A DNA stretch of 8,854 bases from an uncultured Arenimonas sp. (GCA_946480565.1 CAMLKR010000092.1:1-8854); one strand, 5' to 3'; shown: positions 1 to 6,214, numbered from the stretch's first letter. The notes: generated from the sequence alone by a model not told the origin. Translations and numbers: made by a program.

Positions 1-525
1 CGCCTGGCCGACTACACCCAGGCGATCATGGATTTCGGCGCCACCCTGTGCACCCGCCACGACCCGGCCTGCGTGCTCTGCCCGCTGCAGGACGACTGCG
101 TCGCGCGCATCGAGGGCCGCGTCGAGCAGCTGCCGGAAGCCAAGCCCGGCAAACCCCTGCCACAGCGCCGCACCCTGATGCTGCTGGTGCGCGATGCCGA
201 GGGCCAGGTGTTGCTGGCCCGGCGCCCGCCGACCGGCGTCTGGTCGGGCCTGTGGTCCCTGCCCGAGGCCGGCGACCACGACGAGGCCCGCGCCTTCCTG
301 TCGCGCCACGCCGGCGCCGACTTCGACGCCGCCGAAGCGCTGCCGCTGATCGAACACACGTTCAGCCACTACCGCCTGCACATCGAACCGATGAGCTGGC
401 GCGTGCCCAACTCCCCGCCCGCGGTGGGCGACAATAGCGACCTGCGCTGGCAGCCTTTCGAACGCCTGTCCGATCTGGGCCTGCCGGCCCCCGTGAAAAA
501 ACTGCTGGGAAGCCTGGAACCATGA
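1..525 (+). CDS. mutY: A/G-specific adenine glycosylase MutY, C-terminal part (5' end cut by window)
   Basis: MutY removes adenine mispaired with 8-oxoguanine in base excision repair. The reading frame is open from base 1, so only the last 174 residues are present; E. coli MutY has about 350, and the catalytic helix-hairpin-helix half lies outside the window. Residues 17, 24, 27 and 33 of the fragment are cysteines spaced C-x6-C-x2-C-x5-C, the classic 4Fe-4S cluster motif of MutY/Nth glycosylases. From about residue 56 a NUDIX-like C-terminal domain follows ([18 protein letters not shown], then [11 protein letters not shown]). It carries the F-S-H loop at residues 121-123 (HTFSHYRL), which in MutY takes part in 8-oxoG recognition. 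The stop codon overlaps the yggX start (ATGA), implying translational coupling. The mutY-yggX order is the same as in E. coli. An internal ATG at 28 is not the true start, because the family sequence ([14 protein letters not shown]) runs straight through it. Confidence 0.97.
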   Translation, partial: RLADYTQAIMDFGATLCTRHDPACVLCPLQDDCVARIEGRVEQLPEAKPGKPLPQRRTLMLLVRDAEGQVLLARRPPTGVWSGLWSLPEAGDHDEARAFLSRHAGADFDAAEALPLIEHTFSHYRLHIEPMSWRVPNSPPAVGDNSDLRWQPFERLSDLGLPAPVKKLLGSLEP

Positions 526-794
526 GCCGCACCGTCTTCTGCGAAAAGCTGCAGCGCGAAACCGAGGGCCTGGCCTTCGTGCCCTGGCCCGGCGCCCTGG
601 GCAAGCGCGTGTTCGAACACATCGGCCGCGAGGCCTGGCAGCAGTGGCTGGCGCACCAGACCATGCTGATCAACGAGAACCGCCTCTCGCCCATGGACCC
701 GAAACACCGGGCCTTCCTGGAGACCGAGATGGAAAAGTTCCTGTTCGGCGGCGGCGCCGAGAAGCCGGCCGGCTACGTCGCACCCGAGGCCTGA
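522..794 (+). CDS. yggX: Oxidative damage protection / Fe(II)-trafficking protein YggX
   Basis: This 90-residue protein matches the YggX family end to end. It opens [13 protein letters not shown], with the conserved Cys7, and contains the family signatures [26 protein letters not shown] and FLFGG, closing with GYVAPE. YggX is a small cytoplasmic protein (E. coli about 91 aa) that protects Fe-S clusters from oxidative damage and is thought to traffic Fe(II); the biochemical role comes from family knowledge. The ATG at 522 overlaps the mutY stop by 4 nt (ATGA), so translation is probably coupled and the two genes are co-transcribed. No strong Shine-Dalgarno is seen in the mutY tail. Pairing a 4Fe-4S glycosylase with an Fe-S protection protein fits an oxidative-stress operon. 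A strong hairpin begins 4 nt after the stop. Confidence 0.96.
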   Translation: MSRTVFCEKLQRETEGLAFVPWPGALGKRVFEHIGREAWQQWLAHQTMLINENRLSPMDPKHRAFLETEMEKFLFGGGAEKPAGYVAPEA

Positions 795-797
795 AAC

Positions 798-830
798 GAC
801 GAATCCCGCGCTTGCGGCGCGGGATTCGTC
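798..830. terminator. Hairpin between convergent genes, probable bidirectional terminator
   Basis: A perfect 14-bp stem (798-811 paired with 817-830; left arm GACGAATCCCGCGC) closes a 5-nt loop at 812-816. It lies 3 nt after the yggX stop and 21 nt from the stop of the convergent minus-strand gene. The plus-strand tail (CCGGCGTC) lacks a T-tract. The minus-strand tail reads GTTTC, a short T run. It therefore resembles a shared terminator that is stronger for the minus-strand gene. Confidence 0.7.
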
Positions 831-851
831 CCGGCGTCTCCGCCGTCGCGG

Positions 852-1304
852 TCAGGACTGGGCGGGTTCGCCGGCAGCCCTTTCGTCCATGCGCATCGCC
901 TCGACGTTCACCGGGCGGATCTGGTTGATCCGGCAGATGCCCCCATTCGGGCTGTGCACGTAGCCATTGACCTTGAGGTCGGCGAAACCGCCGCTGATGG
1001 CGATCTTGAACTGCTTGTCGAGCGTTCGGCAGGCCGCGCTGGGGCGCAGGTCCACCAGCCAGGCCTTTTCCTTGCCGTTCCAGAACAGGATCTCGTGCTC
1101 CCCCAGCAGCTCCCAGGAATTGGCGAAGGCCGAACGGCTCCGCTTGCGCGGGAAGTAGGTGACATGGTCGACCGGCGCGCCCGCGTGCTTGATCGCAAGC
1201 GCCAAGCGAGCGGGATCTTTGGGATCGGCTGCCTTGGTCGGGCCGGACAGGAGGCTGCAGGCGACCAGCACGGTGGCGGACAGGGCGATCAGGGACGTCT
1301 TCAT
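852..1304 (-). CDS. Putative lipoprotein, DUF6491-like
   Basis: This 150-residue exported protein has no known biochemical function. The N-terminus MKTSLIALSATVLVAC is a short lipoprotein signal peptide with a lipobox L13-V-A-C16, so Cys16 is the likely lipidated residue. Cleavage after TKA25 by signal peptidase I is a weaker alternative. The body has a pattern I associate with DUF6491 proteins of proteobacteria: an aromatic W-x-L-L segment (64-67), ILFWNGKEKAWLVDL (72-86), Cys92, and a C-terminal C-R-I-N-Q-I-R-P-V block with Cys124. The two remaining cysteines could form a periplasmic disulfide (inference). The start is supported by AGGAG on the minus strand (1316-1312), 7 nt before the ATG. 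A short inverted repeat (GGCGGCC-A-GGCCGCC, 1325-1339) sits in its leader. The gene stands alone, convergent with yggX. The CDS call is solid; the family assignment is from memory of the pattern and moderate. Confidence 0.82.
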   Translation of the reverse strand: MKTSLIALSATVLVACSLLSGPTKAADPKDPARLALAIKHAGAPVDHVTYFPRKRSRSAFANSWELLGEHEILFWNGKEKAWLVDLRPSAACRTLDKQFKIAISGGFADLKVNGYVHSPNGGICRINQIRPVNVEAMRMDERAAGEPAQS

Positions 1305-1443
1305 GGCGCGGCTCCTGGGGCATGGGCGGCCAGGCCGCCGGTGGGGTCGCCTGGAACCTACGCCCTGCAGACCCTACCGGGCATGAACATTCCGGCCCTG
1401 CTGCGCGTCCCCGGCGCCGCACCGGGTCCGGCCCGGAGTCGGC

Positions 1444-1473
1444 TTGCCTCGCCCGGGCCGGTTCCGCTAGAAT
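1444..1473 (+). promoter_or_regulatory. Sigma-70-type promoter of tRNA-Phe
   Basis: TTGCCT (1444-1449) and TAGAAT (1468-1473) are separated by 18 nt. They are followed by a GC-rich discriminator (CTCGCGC), as expected for a stable-RNA promoter. The predicted transcription start near 1480 would give a 5' leader of about 40 nt before the mature tRNA. The rest of 1305-1520 holds only the leader of the minus-strand lipoprotein gene and no coding sequence I can support. Confidence 0.65.
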
Positions 1474-1520
1474 CTCGCGCTCGCTCCGGCCCCGTCCGGA
1501 CGCGTTTCAAGCCAGTCTCT

Positions 1521-1596
1521 GGCCGAGTAGCTCAGTTGGTAGAGCAGGGGATTGAAAATCCCCGTGTCGGCGGTTCGATTCCGTCCTCGGCCACCA
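1521..1596 (+). tRNA. tRNA-Phe (anticodon GAA)
   Basis: This is a complete 76-nt cloverleaf. The acceptor stem GGCCGAG (1521-1527) pairs with CTCGGCC (1586-1592), followed by discriminator A and an encoded CCA (1594-1596). The D stem is GCTC/GAGC. The anticodon stem GGGGA/TCCCC encloses loop TTGAAAA, with anticodon GAA at 1554-1556. The T arm is GGCGG-TTCGATT-CCGTC, with one G-U pair. The anticodon arm and variable loop (GTGTC) match E. coli tRNA-Phe. It is a single-gene unit with its own promoter and terminator, lying between two minus-strand genes. Confidence 0.98.
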
Positions 1597-1606
1597 TGAT
1601 TCCGGT

Positions 1607-1640
1607 GAAGGCCTGCGCACAGTCGCAGGCCTTCTTTTTT
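1607..1640 (+). terminator. Rho-independent terminator of tRNA-Phe
   Basis: An 11-bp perfect stem (1607-1617, GAAGGCCTGCG, with 1624-1634) closes a 6-nt loop and is followed directly by TTTTTT (1635-1640). It starts 11 nt after the tRNA CCA end. The minus-strand tail has no T-tract, so it serves mainly the tRNA, although it also lies just past the stop of the convergent gene at 1649. Confidence 0.93.
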
Positions 1641-1648
1641 CCGGGCCT

Positions 1649-2146
1649 TCAGCCCTGCCCCGCTTCCAGGTGCGTCAGGTACAGCCGCAGGTCGAACTCC
1701 AGCTGGTGGTAGTCCGGGGCCATGTGCGTGCACAGCGCGTAGAAGGCCTTGTTGTGTTCGGCTTCCTTCAGGTGCGCGAGTTCGTGCACGACGATCATCT
1801 TCAGGAATTCCGCCGGGGCGTCGCGGAACACGCTGGCGATGCGGATCTCGCGGCTGGCCTTCAGGCGGCCGCCCTGCACGCGCGAGACCGCGGTGTGCGT
1901 GCCCAGCGCGTGTTTCATCACCTGCAGCTTGCCGTCATACAGAACCTTGCCCAAGGGCACCGACTTCCGCAGGTGCCGGTCCTTGAGGTCCTGCACGTAG
2001 TCGTAGAGCTGGCGGTCGCTGCGCACCGCGTGCGCTTCGCGGTATTTTTCCACCAGCATCGGGCCCAGCCGGCCCTTTTCGATGAGTCCGCGCACCTGCT
2101 GCAGCAGGTGCTCGGGGTAGCCGGCGAGGTATTTCAGGGGCTGCAT
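1649..2146 (-). CDS. YgjP-like (DUF45) zinc metallopeptidase family protein
   Basis: This 165-residue cytoplasmic protein is close in length to E. coli YgjP (about 167). The HExxH zinc motif is H121-E-L-A-H125, and a third probable ligand, H131, lies in the AEHNKAFY segment; this is the H-x3-H-x5-H layout of YgjP/SprT-type metalloproteases. Upstream are family-like blocks (LYDYVQDLKDRHLR, GTHTAVSRVQGG, REIRIASVFRDAP) and the terminal DYHQLEFDLRLYL. The substrate is unknown, so calling it a peptidase rests on the motif. I chose the ATG at 2146 (MQPLKYLAGYPEH). The frame stays open upstream, but that extension is low-complexity, runs into the divergent gene and does not resemble the family. No Shine-Dalgarno is visible before this start. 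It is divergent from the DUF2058 gene across a 70-nt spacer. Confidence 0.93.
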   Translation of the reverse strand: MQPLKYLAGYPEHLLQQVRGLIEKGRLGPMLVEKYREAHAVRSDRQLYDYVQDLKDRHLRKSVPLGKVLYDGKLQVMKHALGTHTAVSRVQGGRLKASREIRIASVFRDAPAEFLKMIVVHELAHLKEAEHNKAFYALCTHMAPDYHQLEFDLRLYLTHLEAGQG

Positions 2147-2179
2147 CGGTGGGTGGGCTGGCGGCGGGTGCGTCGGCGC

Positions 2180-2185
2180 TATGAT
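2180..2185 (+). promoter_or_regulatory. Probable -10 box for the DUF2058 gene
   Basis: TATGAT (2180-2185) is a 5/6 match to the -10 consensus, preceded by GC and followed by GTCGCGG. The best -35 candidate, CTGGCG at 2158-2163 (16-nt spacing), is poor. Transcription would start near 2192, 25 nt before the ATG. It lies in the 70-nt spacer between divergent genes. I see no comparably good minus-strand -10 box there. Confidence 0.45.
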
Positions 2186-2216
2186 GTCGCGGAAATCCCC
2201 CACAAGACAGCGCGCC

Positions 2217-2768
2217 ATGGCCAAACCCAATCCGCTCCAGGAACAGCTGCTCAAGGCGGGCCTGGCCAAGAAGTCCAAGGTGGCCGAGGCGGCGCGCGAG
2301 CAGCAGAAGGCGCGGCAGGCCAGGGAATCGACCGAATCCGACGCCTTCCGGCGCGAGGCCGAACGGGCGCGCGAACTCAAGGCCGGGAAGGACCGCGCGC
2401 TGGAAGCCGAGCGCAAGGCCAGGGCGCGCGCCGCGGAGCTCGCGGCGCAGGCGCGGCAGATCATCCTGGACAAGAAGCTGCCGCGCACCGGCGAAAGCGA
2501 ATACCGCTTCAGCGCCGACGGCGCCATCCGCACCCTGCTGGTGGACGAGGACCAGCGCCGGAAACTCTCCTCCGGCGCGGTGGTGGTCGTCCGCCTGGGC
2601 GATCGCTACGAGATGCTGCCGCGCGCCGCCGGCGAGAAGGTCCGCGAACGCGACCCGGGCCTGGTCGTGCTCGACCACGGCAAGGCCGGCGACGCGCCGG
2701 CCGCGGCCAGCTCCGAGGACGACGCCTACTACGCCCAGTTCAAGGTGCCCGACGACCTGGTCTGGTGA
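2217..2768 (+). CDS. yaiL: DUF2058 family protein (YaiL-like, polynucleotide-associated)
   Basis: This 183-residue protein begins MAKPNPLQEQLLKAGLAKKSK, the hallmark start of the DUF2058/YaiL family, and ends with the equally typical YYAQFKVPDDLVW. Residues about 20-85 are a highly charged, Ala/Arg/Glu-rich stretch predicted to be a long helix or coiled coil. A compact C-terminal domain follows (EYRFSADGAIRTLLVD at 95-110, then GAVVVVRLGDRYEMLP). E. coli YaiL is described as a nucleoprotein or polynucleotide-associated protein, but no reaction is established. The ATG at 2217 is chosen because the family sequence starts there; an in-frame ATG at 2181 lies inside the -10 box. No strong Shine-Dalgarno is seen. 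No clear intrinsic terminator follows; 2769-2909 contains only short complementary segments. Confidence 0.93.
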   Translation: MAKPNPLQEQLLKAGLAKKSKVAEAAREQQKARQARESTESDAFRREAERARELKAGKDRALEAERKARARAAELAAQARQIILDKKLPRTGESEYRFSADGAIRTLLVDEDQRRKLSSGAVVVVRLGDRYEMLPRAAGEKVRERDPGLVVLDHGKAGDAPAAASSEDDAYYAQFKVPDDLVW

Positions 2769-2909
2769 GCCAGGCATGGGCCCGTGGGAAACCGCGCGCA
2801 TGGCGGAATCCGCCCGGATGGCCTGGGCCAGTCTTTCCCGAAATCCACGGCTAGTCGGCCCGCCGCTCGCGGCACAGACTGCGGCGTCCTCCCCAACAGG
2901 ATCACCCGC

Positions 2910-3419
2910 ATGCCGCTGACCATGTCCGCCCTCGCCCAGCCCGCCGTCGACCGGGCCCTTGGCAACCTGTCCACCCTGCTCGACAAAGGCCTCGCCCACG
3001 CCCAGGCCCGCGAGTTCAATCCCGACAACCTGGTGCAGGCGCGGCTGGCACCCGACATGCTGACCCTGGCCGGCCAGATCCAGCGCGCCAGCGACACCGC
3101 CAAGGGCCTGGTGGCGCGCCTGGCCGGGGTCGACAACCCCGCGTTCGCCGACGAGGAAACCACCTACGCCCAGCTGCAGGACCGGGTCGCGCGCACGCTG
3201 GCCTTCGTGCGCAGCGTCGATGGCGCGCTGATGGACGGCAGCGAGACGCGCGCCATCCAGCTGCCGGTGCCCGGCCGGGTCCTGGAGTTCCCCGGCCAGG
3301 TCTATCTGATGGGCTTCGCCCTGCCGAATCTGTATTTCCACGTCACCACGGCCTACGCGATCCTGCGGCACAATGGCGTGCCGCTGGGCAAGCTCGACTA
3401 CATCGGGCCCCTGGCGTAA
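2910..3419 (+). CDS. DUF1993 family protein (DinB-like fold suspected)
   Basis: This 169-residue soluble protein is a good match to the DUF1993 pattern. It has an N-terminal helical half with the block ARLAPDMLTLAGQI (44-57), then GLVARLAG (66-73), and a conserved C-terminal block (FALPNLYFHVTTAYAIL, 136-152, then RHNGVPLGKLDYIG to 166). DUF1993 proteins are usually grouped with DinB/YfiT-like four-helix bundles. His144 and His154 could be metal ligands, but that is inference and the function is unknown. The ATG at 2910 is preceded by AGGA (2898-2901) at 8-nt spacing and begins where family similarity begins. Upstream codons in the same frame are unrelated in character and rejected. The next gene starts 15 nt after the stop, so the two probably form an operon. 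Confidence 0.92.
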   Translation: MPLTMSALAQPAVDRALGNLSTLLDKGLAHAQAREFNPDNLVQARLAPDMLTLAGQIQRASDTAKGLVARLAGVDNPAFADEETTYAQLQDRVARTLAFVRSVDGALMDGSETRAIQLPVPGRVLEFPGQVYLMGFALPNLYFHVTTAYAILRHNGVPLGKLDYIGPLA

Positions 3420-3434
3420 GCCCAAGGGGAGCCC

Positions 3435-3830
3435 ATGTCCATCCAGTCCAAGTCCCGCCGCGACGCCAGGAAGCGCAAGGACGCGAAACCGGCCAAGGCC
3501 GTGCCCGCGCACAAGCTCGGCCAGCCGCATGCCGACCTGCGCGACGAGAAGGGCAAGCTGCTGGGCGCCATCGTCTTCAAGGATGGGCAGTGGGTGCTGG
3601 GGCTGGGAGGCAAGATCGTCGGCGACACCGACAGCGCCGCGCACGTGCTGGCCATCATCAAGCGCGCTGCGGCCATGCTGCGCGCCCAGGGCCGCGAGGT
3701 GCAGCTGGTGTTTTCGGTGCCGCTGCGGGAAGCGGCCTTCGCCGAGGTGGCGCAGCTGGGGCTGACGTTCGAGCAGTTCCAGGCCCGGCTGGAGCAGGAC
3801 ATGGCCGGCAAGGAACCCGGCGCGGCCTGA
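3435..3830 (+). CDS. Small basic hypothetical protein, xanthomonad-type
   Basis: I do not recognise a named family for this 131-residue protein. Residues 1-27 are strongly basic (SKSRRDARKRKDAKPAK), probably disordered and possibly nucleic-acid or membrane-surface binding (inference). Residues 34-62 look like a small beta hairpin (DLRDEKGKLLGAIVFKDGQW, then VLGLGGKIVG). Two helices follow (68-84 and 97-121) around a hydrophobic strand QLVFSVPL (90-97). There is no signal peptide and no membrane span. The start at 3435 is supported by AAGGGGAG (3424-3431), although the spacing is short at 3-4 nt. It lies 15 nt behind the DUF1993 gene and is probably co-transcribed with it. A GC-rich hairpin begins immediately after its stop. 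Codon bias matches the neighbours. Confidence 0.85.
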   Translation: MSIQSKSRRDARKRKDAKPAKAVPAHKLGQPHADLRDEKGKLLGAIVFKDGQWVLGLGGKIVGDTDSAAHVLAIIKRAAAMLRAQGREVQLVFSVPLREAAFAEVAQLGLTFEQFQARLEQDMAGKEPGAA

Positions 3831-3854
3831 GCCCCGGGATCTCCGTTCCGGGGC
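3831..3854 (+). terminator. GC-rich hairpin after the hypothetical gene, possible weak terminator
   Basis: GCCCCGG (3831-3837) pairs with CCGGGGC (3848-3854). A G-U and an A-U pair may extend the stem inward. It begins right after the TGA at 3828-3830. No T-tract follows, so efficient intrinsic termination is doubtful. Confidence 0.4.
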
Positions 3855-3869
3855 CGGTCCGTCATGCGG

Positions 3870-3893
3870 CCAGCCCGTACGGGCTGGTATGCT
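3870..3893 (+). promoter_or_regulatory. 18-bp palindrome abutting a putative -10 box
   Basis: CCAGCCCGTACGGGCTGG (3870-3887) is a perfect dyad with no central spacer. It is followed at once by TATGCT (3888-3893), a plausible -10 box for the lipoprotein gene, giving a start near 3900 and a leader of about 25 nt. No good -35 hexamer is seen at 16-18 nt. The dyad lies where a regulator would contact the promoter spacer. It could instead be a hairpin (7-bp stem, GTAC loop) at the 3' end of the upstream transcript. Confidence 0.4.
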
Positions 3894-3924
3894 CGGACGG
3901 TTTCCAATGCCGCCGGTGCCGCCC

Positions 3925-4389
3925 ATGCGCAAGCCCACGATCCTGCTGTCCCTGCTGCTGGTTTCCCTGCTCGCCGCCTGCTCCAGCGGCCCGCCCACGC
4001 GCATCTTCCCGCCGCAGGCCAGCCTGCAGGAACTGCGGGTGCAGGAGGACGGCCAGTGGGTCGCCCAGGTCCGAATCCAGAACTTCAGCACGGTGCCGAT
4101 GCGCTTCTCGCGCCTGCAGGCGACCCTGAGCATCGCCGGCCAGGAAGCCGTGCGGCTGGACTTCGACCCCAAGCTCAGCGTCGGCCCCGGTTCGATCGAG
4201 CTGGTGCAGCACGTGTTCGCGCCGGCCGCCGGCCCGCGCGCGGCGGTCAGCGATGCCTTCGCCAACCGCCGCGCCGTGCGCTACCAGCTCACCGGGCGGC
4301 TCGCCAGCAGCGATCCGGTCACCGACGACGCCTTCGACTATTCCAGCGCGCTCAACCCGGTGCCCGGGCTGACCGGCGTGCTGCGCTGA
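3925..4389 (+). CDS. Putative lipoprotein, LEA type 2-like
   Basis: This 154-residue protein has a clear lipoprotein signal: basic MRKPT, a hydrophobic core, and lipobox L16-A-A-C19 followed by SSGPP. Position +2 is Ser, so sorting to the outer membrane is expected by the usual rule. The mature part reads like a single beta-sandwich domain of the LEA-2/WHy type (WVAQVRIQNFSTVPMRFSRL at 45-64, then LSIAGQEAVRLDF), ending with SALNPVPGLTGVLR. The LEA-2 assignment is from pattern memory and moderate; the function is unknown. The ATG at 3925 gives a normal n-region. In-frame ATGs at 3889 and 3907 would add proline-rich residues and fall on or close to the putative promoter. No strong Shine-Dalgarno precedes 3925. 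The acyl-CoA dehydrogenase begins 19 nt after the stop, so the two are probably co-transcribed. Confidence 0.88.
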   Translation: MRKPTILLSLLLVSLLAACSSGPPTRIFPPQASLQELRVQEDGQWVAQVRIQNFSTVPMRFSRLQATLSIAGQEAVRLDFDPKLSVGPGSIELVQHVFAPAAGPRAAVSDAFANRRAVRYQLTGRLASSDPVTDDAFDYSSALNPVPGLTGVLR

Positions 4390-4408
4390 TCCCCAGAGGA
4401 AGCCCCGC

Positions 4409-6199
4409 ATGAACCGCTATACCGCTCCCGTGCGCGACATGAAGTTCGCGCTCTACGACGTGATCGAAGCCGACAAGCTCTATGCCCGGCTCGGCGCCGA
4501 GCATGCCACCCGCGACCTGCTGGATGCGGTGATGGACGAGGCCGCGCGCTTCACCCAGACCGTGCTGGCGCCGCTCAACGGCGTCGGCGACGAAGCCGGC
4601 TGCGTGTACGACAAGGCCACCGGCAGCGTCGCCACGCCGCCGGGCTTCAAGGAAGCCTATGCGCAGTTCGTCGAGGGCGGCTGGAGCTCGCTCACCGCGC
4701 CCGAGGACATGGGCGGCCAGCACCTGCCGGAAAGTTTCGGCGCGGCGCTTAAGGAAATGATCGACGCGGCCTGCCTGGCCTGGGGCAACTATCCCCTGCT
4801 TTCGCACGGCGCCACCGAAGCGCTGAAGCACCACGGCGAGGACTGGCAGAAGCAGGTGTTCCTGAAGCCGATCATCTCCGGCCAGTGGACCGGCACGATG
4901 TGCCTGACCGAGCCGCACTGCGGCTCGGACCTCGGCCTGCTCAAGACCAAGGCCGAACCGCAGGCCGACGGCTCCTACAAGATCAGCGGCACCAAGATCT
5001 TCATCACCGGCGGCGAGCACGACTTCACCGACAACATCATCCACCTGGTGCTGGCGCGCCTGCCGGACGCTCCGGCCGGCGTGAAGGGCATATCCCTGTT
5101 CATCGTGCCCAAGGTGAAGGTGGCCCGCGACGGCACCGTCGGCGAACGCAATGCGGTGCGCTGCGGCTCGATCGAACACAAGATGGGCATCCACGGCTCG
5201 GTCACCTGCGTGATGAACTTCGACGGCGCCCAGGGTTACCTGATCGGCCAGCCGAACAAGGGCCTCAATGCGATGTTCACCATGATGAACACCGCGCGCC
5301 TGGCGGTGGGCCTGCAGGGCCTGGCGCTTATCGATCGCGCCTACCAGAACGCCCTGGCCTACTCGCGCGACCGCCTGCAGGGCCGTTCGCTCAGCGGCGC
5401 GAAGAATCCCGACAAGCCGGCCGATCCGCTGATCGTGCACCCGGACATCCGCCGCATGCTGCTCACCTGCAAGTCGCTGGCCGAAGGCAGCCGCATGCTG
5501 GCGCTGCACGCCGCGACCCTGGTGGACGTGCTCGAGCGTTCGACCGACGCCGAGGAGCGCAAGCAGGCCGACGTGCTGCTCGGTTTCCTCACGCCCATCG
5601 TCAAGGGCCTGCTGACCGAATGGGGCAACGAGTGCACCTACCACGCCCTGCAGTGTTTCGGCGGCCACGGCTACGTGCGCGAATGGGGCATGGAGCAGCT
5701 GGCGCGCGATGCCCGCATCACCACCATCTACGAAGGCACCACCGGCATCCAGGCGCTGGACCTGCTGGGTCGCAAGACCATGCAGCTGCAGGGCGCCGGC
5801 CTGCAGATGTTCCTGAAGATGATCCAGGAGTTCTGCACGAAACATGCAACCGACGCGTCGCTGACCGAGTTCGTGCTGCCGCTGGCCGAGATCGCCAAGC
5901 AGTGGGGCGAACTGACCATGGAAGTCGGCAAGAAGGCCATGGCCAATGCCGATGAAGTGGGCGCCGCCTCGGTGGACTACCTGTTCTACTCGGGTTACGT
6001 GGCGCTGGCGTTCTGGTGGGCGAAGGCGGTGGCCGCCGCCGACGCCGGCGGGCATTCCACCGATTTCAAGACGGCCAAGCGCGAGACCGCACGCTTCTAC
6101 TTCGCCCGCATCCTGCCGCGCACCCAGACGCACGCGGCGGCCATGCGAAGCGGCAGCGCCAACCTGCTGGCCCTGGACGCGGCGCTGTTCGACAGCTGA
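4409..6199 (+). CDS. Acyl-CoA dehydrogenase, 596 aa, DmdC-like with extra C-terminal domain
   Basis: This FAD-dependent enzyme oxidises acyl-CoA to the 2,3-enoyl-CoA and passes electrons to ETF. The domains run in order: helical N-domain (about 40-155), beta middle domain opening with MCLTEPHCGSDL (164-175) and continuing ISGTKIFITGGEHDF, then the helical C-domain with FGGHGYVREWGMEQLARDA. The segment ITTIYEGTTGIQALDLLGRK follows, in which Glu442 is the expected catalytic base by alignment with the YEGT motif of MCAD. Residues about 465-590 are an additional C-terminal helical domain. The length near 600 aa and this domain place it with bacterial 'acyl-CoA dehydrogenase C-terminal domain' enzymes, including 3-methylmercaptopropionyl-CoA dehydrogenase (DmdC) and Pseudomonas FadE-type enzymes. 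Its chain-length preference cannot be read from the sequence. AGAGGA (4395-4400) at 8-nt spacing supports the start. No thiolase, hydratase or ETF gene lies nearby. A long hairpin follows the stop. Confidence 0.95.
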   Translation: MNRYTAPVRDMKFALYDVIEADKLYARLGAEHATRDLLDAVMDEAARFTQTVLAPLNGVGDEAGCVYDKATGSVATPPGFKEAYAQFVEGGWSSLTAPEDMGGQHLPESFGAALKEMIDAACLAWGNYPLLSHGATEALKHHGEDWQKQVFLKPIISGQWTGTMCLTEPHCGSDLGLLKTKAEPQADGSYKISGTKIFITGGEHDFTDNIIHLVLARLPDAPAGVKGISLFIVPKVKVARDGTVGERNAVRCGSIEHKMGIHGSVTCVMNFDGAQGYLIGQPNKGLNAMFTMMNTARLAVGLQGLALIDRAYQNALAYSRDRLQGRSLSGAKNPDKPADPLIVHPDIRRMLLTCKSLAEGSRMLALHAATLVDVLERSTDAEERKQADVLLGFLTPIVKGLLTEWGNECTYHALQCFGGHGYVREWGMEQLARDARITTIYEGTTGIQALDLLGRKTMQLQGAGLQMFLKMIQEFCTKHATDASLTEFVLPLAEIAKQWGELTMEVGKKAMANADEVGAASVDYLFYSGYVALAFWWAKAVAAADAGGHSTDFKTAKRETARFYFARILPRTQTHAAAMRSGSANLLALDAALFDS

Positions 6200-6214
6200 G
6201 CTCTCCGCCATGGC

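Noticed and set aside
1521..1596. tRNA-Phe as an integration site for a mobile element
   Set aside because: No integrase, direct repeat of the tRNA 3' end, or composition change was seen on either side.
954..1712. Plus-strand open frame across the minus-strand lipoprotein and tRNA-Phe
   Set aside because: It translates through a tRNA gene and its terminator. The opposite strand has a signal peptide, a ribosome binding site and family-like motifs.
2147..2533. N-terminal extension of the YgjP-like gene from 2533
   Set aside because: The extension overlaps the divergent DUF2058 gene and is Ser/Arg/Ala shadow sequence. The protein at 2146 already has the usual YgjP length.
3889..3924. Earlier starts (ATG 3889 or 3907) for the LEA-2-like lipoprotein
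   Set aside because: They add proline-rich residues before a normal lipoprotein signal, and 3889 lies inside the putative -10 box. The start at 3907 cannot be fully excluded.
1935..4265. Very long minus-strand open frame (about 776 codons) antisense to the DUF2058 to lipoprotein genes
   Set aside because: It is the G/C-rich shadow of well-recognised plus-strand genes. Its product is low-complexity (Gly/Ala/Arg/His/Gln rich), matches no family and crosses several promoters.
4352..6211. Minus-strand open frame of about 619 codons antisense to the acyl-CoA dehydrogenase
   Set aside because: The plus strand encodes a full-length enzyme with all its motifs. The antisense frame is open because stop codons are rare opposite G/C-ending codons.
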